A stretch of DNA of 64,000 nucleotides from Archegozetes longisetosus. Taxonomy: Eukaryota; Arthropoda; Arachnida; Sarcoptiformes; Trhypochthoniidae. The translations under genes were made by a program, and so were the position numbers. This document shows, one piece after another, positions 38,048-48,900 of this stretch. The DNA is taken from assembly GCA_018873245.2 (NCBI GenBank), contig JAEMBT020000001.1, positions 15,514,220-15,578,219 of the forward strand, given 5' to 3'. The notes under the pieces are model-generated. The model made no database searches, was not told the DNA's origin, and worked only from the letters and a program-made list of their open reading frames with translations. Numbering within the stretch: the stretch's first letter is position 1; the number at the start of each line of letters is the position of its first letter.

Positions 38048-38758
38048 TTTGAGAAGTTATCACCAAATTTTGAATAACCGCTGTTGTATTTCTAGTTTCA
38101 TTACAACAGAATTTTCTTTCAGACTATAGTTTCTGAACTTGTATTTTATGAAATATGAAATAAAGACTAAAAATGCCTTAAAAGTTTCTAATAAACTCGA
38201 ATTGGTAATATTTTATGGAAATGTCTCTAATATATATTTCATAGAAAATATTGATCCTAAGTTCAATTTACTTTAATTATGCAATTTAACTTTTATTTTC
38301 ACTAGTAAAATTGAGATCCTCCAAAAATAAGCTTTTTGCGTGTAAAAATTAATCATCAAGTTTTAGTTATTTTTCTCTTTTTGAAATTTTGACGTAGTCA
38401 TGATGGTTTTACAGTACAGGCAATGACTTCAAAATGACCCATGGAAACAGAAAAGCACGATTATTATCTTATCCTACCTGTGATACGCGTCGAGACTGTC
38501 GAAGAAATTAATTAGTAAATCTCTACAAAGAATTCTAGATTCATTAAATCTCTTTTATACTCATTTACTTAGTTAAATTCATTTAAAATCTTATTATTTT
38601 CATCAATATCGGCAAAAAAATTAACATTAATACTTAATTCTGTTAGTACTATCATGAATATACATTATTAGAAAATTGAAGTAGGTATTAATAAAATCTA
38701 GAATACTGTAGATATCAGCCCAATACTGGAGATTCGACTATATTAATCTAATCACATA
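38048..38758. other. Upstream module of copy 5
   Basis: No gene. It aligns with the upstream flanks of copies 2, 3 and 4 (GGTTTTACAGTACAGGCAAT block near 38403, CTACCTGTGATACGCGTCGA near 38473). Confidence 0.5.
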
Positions 38759-39482
38759 TGGTTTACGACAATAAAATCGAGAAAACTTCATTTACGTTTA
38801 AATCTTAATTTTGTATTGATTATGGCATTTACATGATTTTTCATAATTATATTAATATAATGTAAAAGATTTATCGATTATAATATATATTTGAGTTTAG
38901 AAATTTTTCTTCAAAAATTTAGAGCTTGGCGCTATTTTTAAATTTAGTTTATGACAAAGAATTATAGTTGCAATGAGACTTAAAATTTTTTTGATAATAG
39001 TATTCTTTAAACTAAATCCGCATTTTAATGTATTCAGTCTGACACTATGAAACATTTAAGATCTTTAAAAATTAATAAAATCTAATAACAGTATATAGAG
39101 AACGACAAAAACTGTGAACATCCGAAATTTTGAAGTTATATCTGTTGTAGGGTTAGCTCTAATTGTGATATAAAACTTAAAATTTTCATTTAAATAATTG
39201 TAATTATTCCTGTTATAATGTAAAACGTTGTATTGAATGAGTTAAAGAACTATTGGAAAATAGTAGCATTGATTTTTTGAAAATTTAATGTGAGGTCATT
39301 TATTGGGTTACAGTTTGCGCATTAAAAATTTCTTACTGTGACTTATGAAGGGGTGAACATTTTTTACAATAATTTTTAAACACAAGAGCAAGTGCTATCG
39401 TTTGATAGTCATTAAGTTTAGCTAATTATATCTATTCAATTTTTATGGAATAAAAACATTTTCTCGATTTTATTGTAAACCA
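38759..39482. mobile_element. 724-bp TA-flanked MITE with empty site
   Basis: The ends are TGGTTTACGACAATAAAATC and, complemented, TGGTTTACAATAAAATCGAG. TA at 38757-38758 and 39483-39484. The uninserted duplicates near 25494 and 27790 read CACATAGATTCA with a single TA. Tc1/mariner-type target; no ORF. Confidence 0.75.
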
Positions 39483-39563
39483 TAGATTCATAGGCCCGTG
39501 CTTTAAAGTGATCTGTGATCCAAAGCGTATTGAAAGAACTTATCTAGATTCGAGGTGTAAATA

Positions 39564-40181
39564 CAGCTGCCAACTGAAGAATAAAAAAAACTGGATTAGG
39601 TATTAAATTTTGACTAAAAAACTGGACAAAACTGCACAGTCATTAGATCATTTTATTTGAATAATAAATTATTTAAAATCATATTTTTGCTGAGATTGAG
39701 CAGCTTTTAACAATTTTTTGTTTGATTTTACATAATTCTTAAATTCAGAGCATTTTAAATCAAAACTATTTTTAATACAAATCTCTATATCTCTATATTT
39801 TTAAATACATATCATATTTCAATTAAATAATTTTAAATTACACTACATTTCAATGCCATAAACTATTAGAACAAAAGTTATCGATTAATGTTTTGTAAAA
39901 AATTACTATTGTTTGTACTCATTATTGTCCACAATATTTCATATAATAATGTAAAATAAACTTATTACATGCTTATTGTATGTGAAAAACAAACCTATAT
40001 TACAGTATGTAATCAGTTATCATGTTTTAAACATTATATACATATTTTTATTTGAGATATATTATCAATGATAAAAAAACTGGACATTACAATGTCCAGG
40101 TCAGACCCTGCACTGGTCACTGGACAAGACCCCCGAAAACTGGACGATCCAGGTCAGGCCTGGACAGTTGGCAGCCTAAGG
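39564..40181. mobile_element. 618-bp hAT-like element with empty site
   Basis: The inverted ends share CTGCCAACTG. It is flanked by TGTAAATA (39556-39563) and TATAAATA (40182-40189), an 8-bp duplication with one mismatch. The duplicate near 27730 (minus strand) reads GAGGTATAAATATGTC without insertion. The interior has repeated CTGGAC words and no ORF. Confidence 0.65.
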
Positions 40182-40189
40182 TATAAATA

Positions 40190-41504
40190 TGTCATTTCAT
40201 ACAAGAATCATAAACAATTATCTTGAATGCAAGTTAGGTATCTTTCTTAATGTAAGAAAATTGACTTACGAATACCTGAATATTGTTTATAATAGAAGCT
40301 AAGTTGCGCCAAGTGAAACTTGTGATGCATCCTTAACGAGTTTATTAAATTTCTCATTAAAATGTATTGAAGTGCGAAGTTTTACGAATTTCAAATGTCT
40401 TTATTGATAAGTCGATTGACACTTGTCTTAAAGCCACAACTAAATCAGTGGTTCAATTTAATTGTTGATAAATTTATTTTCATGGGGAGTGACTTGATTT
40501 GATGAAATACCACATGACTTAAAATGTTCGTACTCCATACAAATAACAGACGCATTATTGTATTGTGGTAGTTTTATATATTTATAAATTATTAGTGTTA
40601 TTTGTCAGTTTTATATCACAATAATTTGTGCTTTTGTAATATGCGAGCTAATACAGCTATTTGTATTGAATTAACTACGAAGTTAGGTGTATCAATTTAT
40701 CAAAATACTTACAATGAATTTTATGGATTTATTCATTTCTGGCATGATTATTAGGATTATTATAGTTTAGTTTGAATGCCACATTTGACGGATTTCATCT
40801 ATGAGATATCGGTACATGATCATTTTGTACGAGCAGATGCTAATGATATTAAGATTTTTGAGATTTAGTTTGTGAAGATGACGCACATAGCAGTGACTTA
40901 CTTTTAGGAAACTGAAGTGAATCAAAATAACTTTTGTATACTCAAATCAATTAATTATTCAAGTTTAGAATATTGTGAATCCACAATATTTATAAGGTTA
41001 TAATAATAAAATATTCATGATATTATCCGTAAATTTATTTGTAAATAAAATTCATTATTTTTCTTATGACTCCAAACGTAGTATTCCCAAATAGAACAGA
41101 ATATTCATACTTATAATCCAAAATGATTAATTTTGATGCCTGCTATAATTTGCATTTTGACTTCAATAATTTGTTAGTTTTTAGGCTCAAGTATGAATAT
41201 AGTTAAGGTTAATTTATCTTTAACTTCTGTATTTTAAGCTCCAAGTGAATAACTGATTTTGATATTTTACTATTGTTATGTAAAATATGTTACGAAAAAT
41301 ATTTTTTTAATTAAGGGAATAAAATATACTTCAAAATTTGAATTTAGTACAAATAAGATTTAATGAACTACAAGATATCAATGATAATTTCCGTGAGACA
41401 TTAGATAAAACACTTCAAAGATTTAAATCATTTAATTCGAATCAATTATAAAACTATTTGTGTTTCTGTCCAATAAAGACAACTGAATCTAAACATTTTT
41501 AATG
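40190..41504. other. Intergenic: duplicated flank then unique DNA
   Basis: 40190-40470 matches palindrome DNA near 25600-25850 and 27430-27720. The remainder is AT-rich with nothing recognisable. Confidence 0.4.
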
Positions 41505-41666
41505 ACATCATATATTCAATAGCTGCTATTAATATAAATACAAAGGCAATGGATTGACACAAATAAATACAATTTTAATATTACTGTAAAATTCTAGCGG
41601 TTATCAAGTGAACAACTTTCTCAATCTATCGGTTCATTTCATAGTACTCACGACTCTATTCGTTAG
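41505..41666 (-). pseudogene. 3' remnant of a sixth receptor copy
   Basis: The minus strand of 41666-41634 encodes LTNRVVSTMK and a TGA, the last residues of receptor exon 3. The following DNA down to about 41505 matches the 3' flank of the other copies (AACAACTTTCTCAATC block). The gene breaks off abruptly at 41666. Confidence 0.6.
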
Positions 41667-42664
41667 TCTATGCCATACACATATACCATTACTTCTAATG
41701 GAAAATTAAGTTTTTACTAGAATTGCTATAACTTTGCAACCCTTGTGAATATTTTAACGAATAGTATATCAAACAATTTCAACATTATCCAGTTACAATT
41801 TAGTGAAAACCATTTTGAAATCCGATTATCCGTTCAAGAGCTATCAAGCTTTAAAGCGTCCTATTTGGCCGTGTAATCCAGTGTATATAAATGTCAAAAA
41901 CAGCTATACCTTAACTTAATAAAAAAGATGTATGCTGATATGAGTACTTGGTCATTATTAGTTTTACCACATCGTTCATTCTGGCAATGATAGCTAACTA
42001 CTCTCCATAAAACTTCCGTTTTTAGTTTAATTTTTTTAATTAATATAAGTTTGATGCTGTATATAAGTTCCTGCTGTTTGTATTTGCACTCATTTGTCAT
42101 TTTCTTTTATATTTTTGATAATTTATACAAGTTACATTTTAACATTTTTCATGTTATCTGCTTTTACGTCAAGATCAAAAATTTGTTTATTACAAGTTTA
42201 ATCAGGTATTTGACTTCCACTTAAACTTTATCTTTAGCAAGATTAAGTCATCTCTTTTACTTGATTTCTTTTGCATAACTGTTATTATTTTCTACTAAAT
42301 TCAAATCTTAGATTTATTTTTATATTGATATTTAAAGAAAGATATATTTTAAAAATTAATTTTACAAATTAACTAAAAAATTTGAACAATTGACTCGTAC
42401 TATTCAACTGAAGACTGTATCACAAGTGTTGTATTGAATGATTGCTTTGTTTGAAGTGAGTCTTATTGATTTGTTTATTTGAAGGTTCAGTTGTGCACAT
42501 TCAATCAAGTCCAATAATGCAAAACATTAAATTACTCGGAATTCAAATGAAATTTTTCATATAGGCTCAACAGTCTGAGCTTACTAAAACCTAGGCTCGT
42601 AAAGCACGAAGCATAAGCTTATACCTAATACCCTAAAAGATTCTCGACCGAATGTGAAACTTAC
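41667..42664. other. Intergenic, short minus-strand ORF of unknown status
   Basis: A 68-residue open frame (41894-42100, minus) contains WRVVSYHCQNERCGK, a faint cysteine/histidine pattern. Too short and isolated to call a gene. Nothing else recognised. Confidence 0.3.
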
Positions 42665-42878
42665 AAGGGAGTAGGGAACTGTAAGTTTTGATTTTAATGA
42701 TTTTTTTCAATAAAATAGTGTATGCCTAATAATTTACGAGGTATTCATTTCTGCATAAAAGTGGCTTTTATGACGATACGGATCATCATTACAATTGAAT
42801 TACAAATTGAGTACATTGTGCAAGCACGAAATTATTGAGAAAAGGAGGTTTCCAACAGACTATAGGACTTAGTAATAT

Positions 42879-43372
42879 TGTAATAACGTCTTAGTTTCTT
42901 AATTAGACCTATATCATAATACTTTTGTAATAACCTATATTTCTAAACTCTAATTTTCATAACTCACCTTATATGTCAACATTTATTACCAATCTAAAGA
43001 TTACTTTTTGTTTGTACAAAAGAAATCTTCACATGCTTGTCTCAACTGAACAAGTTATGAAGACAGCTGATAATAAGCATATTTCATCTCTTAAAACCTA
43101 CCTAAGTATGTCCTAATTATACGATTTTCCAATCCTAGCTAAATGTGCTATTAACCTTATAAGATTTAACCTATCATTGTAAAATATTTTCTAATTTAAC
43201 CCGCCTATTGTTCCTATAAAATGTCGTGTTTTTCCTAAATTTTTCGCTCTTTCTTCCAGTGTTAAAATCCTGTGAAATCTTATGTAATTTGTATTGTGGT
43301 TATGTTAAATAAAGTGCTTATATTTTAAAATTTGATTTCGTACACGTTCCTATCAAAGATCCAGACTTTACA
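42879..43372 (+). mobile_element. Solo LTR of a retrotransposon, 494 bp
   Basis: Begins TGTAATAACG and ends GACTTTACA (TGTAA/TTACA inverted ends), flanked by ATAT at 42875-42878 and 43373-43376. It contains TATAAA at 43215-43220 and AATAAA at 43308-43313, in the order expected for an LTR read on the plus strand. The matching arm of the host element lacks it. No internal retroelement genes are present, so it is a solo LTR; a Ty3/Gypsy-like origin is a guess. Confidence 0.65.
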
Positions 43373-44344
43373 ATATCTTGCGCACCGTCGCATTCCTACA
43401 ATATATATATCAATGGAAAAGTCTTGAAGAGTAGAAAAGTTTTGTCACTTGACTCAACTTGACAGCTCATGTCCAAAGGCCGCTAGAGAGCGAAAACTGT
43501 ATCCTCACCCCATCAGCATACAGAGATGATCTGATCATGGTTTTATACTAAATCGACCATTCTGAATCCATAATTCGAAGTTGCATTTCGATATCCCTTA
43601 TAGTTACTGAGATAGAGTGTGTTGCTTTAACATAAATACACGAAGAGCATCTTAGCCACAAACTGTGTTTACCAGAGGACACCGCGAGGAGGTATGCTCT
43701 TAACTTTCCCTATTCAATAGCAGAGCGGACTATACCTTGTATAATGAGACACTCCCAGCACCCACTGCTATCGTTTAATAAAAAAGTAAAATATAGAACA
43801 AATAAAAATATATATATGAAATACAAACATAAAAGTCTAAAGCTGAAGTCTATAAATCTAAGACTATTCACCAGGCTCATCATCAGACTCAGGTGCTACT
43901 GTTTGCCATATTTCTGAAAGAGGTTGAGCGGGAGAAACAATAGGTTCTAGTTGATGATATGCAAAACCAAGGAATCAAACAACTGTCATTATGTGGGCAC
44001 AGCATCCGAGAGTTCATAACTATAAATACTATATTTTTACCGAAATACACGTTAATAAAATAACAAGTTTCACTAACGCCCTCTATCTCATTAACTATAA
44101 GAGATATCGAAATGCAACTTCGAAATATGGATTCAGCATGGTCGATTTAGTATAAAACTATGACCAGATCACATTTGTATGCTGATGGGACGTGGATACA
44201 GTTTTCGCTCTCTAGCGGCCTTAGGACACGAGCTGCCAAGTTGAGTCTAGAGACAAAATCGTTCTACTCTTCAAGATCTTTCCATTGATATATGTATTGT
44301 CGGGGTACGGTGGCACGCAAGATAGACTGTTTTTAGAAACCTCC

Positions 44345-44481
44345 TTTGTAGATGATCAGCTTCTGCACACTTTTAGATCGCATAGTATTCATGCATTCTT
44401 GGAAAACGAATTATAGTGTGTTAGTACATGAATACTATGCGATCCAAAAGATGTACAGACACTGCAGCTGTCATCTACAAA
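44345..44481. repeat. 137-bp hairpin insertion
   Basis: TTTGTAGATGATCAGC pairs with GCTGTCATCTACAAA, and GGATCGCATAGTATTCATG occurs in both arms. It interrupts the right arm of the fold-back element, where the left arm reads straight through AAAAGGAGGTTTC. Confidence 0.55.
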
Positions 44482-44703
44482 CTTTTCTCATAATGATTTT
44501 ATATAACGTGCTCAATTTGTAATTCAATTGTAGTGATGGAATGCATTTGTTTATATATGACTTCTAACACTCTGAGAGTTCGTATCGCTATAAAACCACT
44601 TTTAGGCAGAAATGAATACTTTACAATTTATAAGCATATAATTTTTAATTTATAAAAATACTCATTCAAATCAAGATTTCAACAGTTCCCTGCTTTTCCT
44701 TAT

Positions 44704-45975
44704 TAGACTAACATCCTCCGGCATAACCTGAGTTTATTGATAATATTAGAAACGAATAAACACTTTAAAACTAATAAATGATTACTGATAATAATGAATC
44801 ATAAGTAACCTTTGCCATCTTTTCAATCCAAATTGATCGGAAAGGACACAAAGATTATTTCATTTGAGTCGTTAGGAGTCGCTGGGGTTTTTAAGAATAA
44901 ATAACTTGTATTTTTGTTATTCACGTGTTTTTTGTTTGTGAGGATCATTATTTAAGTAATTGTTTTAGAAATATTTTAAAATTATCATAAATATAAGTCA
45001 AATATTAATTTATTATTGATCCGTTTGTAATATTGATGGCAAATGGAAAACTATCAGTTGGGGAATAGGCTAGATTGCATTCCGATTTCAGTTTGAACAT
45101 TTATTGTAATTTCTTTATGTACAGTCGACAACTTTTTAGCCTGTATTTTTAAATGGTTAGGCTCCTAAATCTTATGCAAACTTTTATCATAAACTTCTGA
45201 TAAACTCTAATAAACATAAAATCTAATAAACTTATCATTGAAAATCATTTTATATTATAATTATTCAACCATTGTTTTTGTCTCTGAACGTGCCTTTAAT
45301 TCGCTCACAGAATTCGATAAAATCTTGAATCAAATGTTAATTTTAAGTACAATTGTGCGACTAAATAATATAAAATCCTTATATAAAATTGTACAATACG
45401 GTTGAACTGTAAGCTGAAAAACTACTATTGTACTAACTTCTACAATCAAATTGAACCAGTTTTTGGCAAGATTTTTGCATTCACGAACAAACTGAACACA
45501 CAAGTTTTAGACAAAAATTTAAAGCAGCATTGGAATCATTAATAATAAAGATAAAATTTTATACTTTATTAGAAAGCAATGCAGATGTAATGGAAAATTT
45601 ACTCTTAATTCGTTTGATAGTAAAGCACAATAATTACAAACTATAACCATAATTATCAACCTTTAAAGTGAATATTAATTCTAGATCTAAACTACCTTTA
45701 ATTTTAACTCAATGTGCGAAATGTTGTGTTTGTTTGAATATATTATTTAATTGAAGTTCATTATTGCCATGTGTTCCGGAGTTTTTGAAATATCAGTGTT
45801 TTCTATAGACATTTTTATATCTGAGAGAGTGTCAATTTTGTCTACTTTTACTTGTAATGAAATTGAACTCATAAATGATGCGAAAATCAATTTTAATTAT
45901 GCGAATAATTGAAAAAGTTCATAATCCAAGTTAGATTGAAACAAATGATTTTGAATTATCCTTTACTTTATATTA
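44704..45975. other. Intergenic, no gene seen
   Basis: AT-rich. GTACAGTCGAC near 45120 looks like a stray Tc1-type terminus (compare 50956) without a partner. Confidence 0.35.
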
Positions 45976-48900
45976 TTAAAACGTTTGTCTGAGCAATTGA
46001 GAGGCAGCGTTAATATGAAATACAACTATAGATAAATACTGATCGAGTATTTGCCAATTTCGATCATCTGTTTGATGATCTATTTTCCACATTAAGTCAT
46101 AGAGTCCAGAGAAATAAGATCCTGAATAATCATTGAGAGTACTCGGAGCTATTATTACGTGATGATAGTCTTCACGTACTGGTAATCCTTTCGGTTCTAT
46201 GAAAGCCCTCTCCAACATCATTATCAAGTCATTTATTCTTCTGACTGCATAAGGTCTATAAAATATTACTTATAACCAACAGTTTGACTTGAGTTATTCA
46301 GTTCTTACTCTTTGAAATCTACATTTTTTATTTCTTCAATAAATTGATCGATTGCATTGTGGAAATCATTTGTTGCTTTCTCCAAATAATCTATTTATTT
46401 GAATAATGAAAAATCGATGATAAAGTGAAATATTTTGCAAACTTATATTGCACAGAATGTCCCTTAAGTCCTAAACTATAACAGGTTCTGCATTAGTGTT
46501 GACACACACTTTAGATGAATGTAAATTAAACTACTGTATTCAGGTTTTGACCTTGTTTCACAATTTCAATTCTTAATAAGAGTTATAAAAATAATTTCAA
46601 GTATAAGCAAAAATGTTTGATTTGACTGTCTTTCTACAAATACAAACTGAAACACAAAGTATCAAAACCTTAATACAGTTTGTGTCTAAATTGCATTATA
46701 TCTCAAAGCGCGTCAACATTAATGCGAAAATGACTACAGACTGCAACTTATGAGACATTTTATAAATTACCTAAAGTTATATTTTTCATTCTCAATCTCG
46801 TTGCAAATTTACTTTTAAACTGTTCTACATTTTGCGATATCATTATTGGATAATATTCAAGACTTGCAGGTATTATCACAGAATCAGCTAGAGATCTTGT
46901 CATTTCAGCCCAGATTTGGCCCACAGCTCGTGCAAACTTTTATAATCAGAAAAACGTTCCGGTTTTCTAATCAAAAGCATTCAGTGAAATTCTTAAGAAA
47001 AATATTTACTTTAAATTGTCTGTCTATTATTTGACTTTGAAGTTCGTAGGTTTCATATAATGTATGATAGAGTGGATAACATGAGATACGTTTATCATCA
47101 CATGAATAGGACATAGTAAGGGATGAAACGCCAACGTTTTGCAAGAAGTGTGTGTGATCACTTCCAGCCCCCAAACTACCAATTCTCGGTTTCAAGCCTT
47201 TAGCTATTGATATATTCCATGGATTGTTATTGAGCCAAGTATCATAAACGGTTGGTCTGCCTTTTGATCTCATCCGGATTTGGATTTTCTACTAGTTTTG
47301 TTGCTTCCCATAAGGAATCAAATAATAGAGGAACTGATGCGACATCGAAAGTGAAATTTCCTAAAATATAAGAATACAGAACCGAATTTTATTTTGAATT
47401 TAAAATTAGAATAGCTCAAAAGAATTTTATAGAAATTCAAACCCTCGACAGCCAAATCGACATTGAGATATGCAACAGCCTGTGATTGTAACAACTTTTG
47501 ATTTTGTTCAATCCATTCTGTGCTACCGATTAGTCCGTATTCTTCTGCAGCCCAATCACAAAACACAACACTTCTTCGTGGTCTCCACTTTGTTTTACTC
47601 ATTACTTCAGTGAAAGCTCGACTCAGTTCCAGCAAAACTGCTGTACCACTCGATGGATCGACAGCACCAAAAGTCCACGAATCTCGATGATTGCCTAACA
47701 TGACATACCTGTCAGGTTCGACCTCTCCATTTATTACTCCAATTACATTATGTATTTTTCTTTGTTCCAAACGATTTGTTACAACCAATTCAACTTTATT
47801 CCCATTTTTATATCCAGGACCGAAATTATAGCTTACATTCAATCCTCCAACCCATTCCTTAGGACACGGTTTTCCATCTAAGTTTGACATTATTTGTTGC
47901 GCATCCAAATAATTAATTGCATGCGCAGGAATTTTTGGTAAATCTGCTTCACTTCTGGGTATTCTATACATTCCATCTTTAAATAAAAGTTAATTAATCA
48001 ATCACTTTATTGAACATCATTTTATGGTTCAATCAAATATAGTGACAGTTGAATATCTTTACCCAAAATCTGTAACTAGCCCATATTCTTGTCAAAACAT
48101 TTGATTCATAACATTATTAGAAATAAAAACATGTTTTCGATTAAACAGAAAATGACTGACTTGTTTTTTAGTTGTTTGGGTATAACTTATAAGTTGTTTA
48201 GATTACTAATTAGCTATTTGAACATTCAAAATGCAATATTAAAAAATTAAGAAAAATCTGAAGGCTTATTAGAACTGACTATTCAGTGCACTCTTATGTA
48301 AAGCATTGTACAGAATAAATTTTACTGGTTAATTACTGATAGACAGTTAGAAATCGTTTTTCCATTAAAAATACTGAGTATCTAATATCAGAGAAGTAAC
48401 ATTTTCTGAGGCTGATTGCACAAGTCGAGACTTAACTAAAACTGTTTTAAACATGCAGTTGTGCAATCAGTTTTAAAACTAGTTTCAGGTTTTAAGTCGG
48501 TTTTAAGACTTAGAACCGTTTTAAATATAGTTGTACATATGGCCTGAAATTTCGATCAAAACAGAAACTTTACAACTTTGAATGAAGTCAGTTATAGCTG
48601 ATATGTAAGAAATCACTAACAATAAAAGCATTCTATTGCTTGATAATCAGCAATTTGTAAATATTTTTGTAATAAAATATAAGTTAATTATTGAAGGGGA
48701 TAAGTTTTTTGGCTTAAGTTAATTCACTTTTTAAATTGAAATTTGATCCTTAAAGAGTTTGTTGTTTTGTTCCCCCTTCACAGCCCACAACTAAGGCCAG
48801 GGGTCGCCGCTTTTACTCAATAGTATTGCAGCGAGGATGGTGTCACAGTTTTAAGAGGACACACCTGAGAGCCCTCCGAGTCTGTCCTCTGGTAGTCTCA

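Larger units (their letters stand above)
42665..44703. mobile_element. 2-kb fold-back element, interrupted by two later insertions
   Basis: Long inverted arms: 42665-42870 pairs with 44480-44703 (GGGAACTG; GTATTCATTTCTGC; CAATTGAATTACAAATTGAG), and 43374-43635 pairs with 44052-44335 (ATCTTGCG, TATATCAATGGAAA, CGCTCTCTAGCGGCC). The centre, 43636-44051, is unique; its minus strand encodes a short acidic tail (APESDDEPGE, stop near 43870) that may be left from a transposase. The left arm is split by a solo LTR, the right arm by a small hairpin. Confidence 0.62.

Noticed and set aside
41894-42100. Small minus-strand ORF with WRVVSYHCQNERCGK as a zinc-finger (FLYWCH-like) gene
   Set aside because: Too short, incomplete pattern, no supporting neighbour or duplicate.
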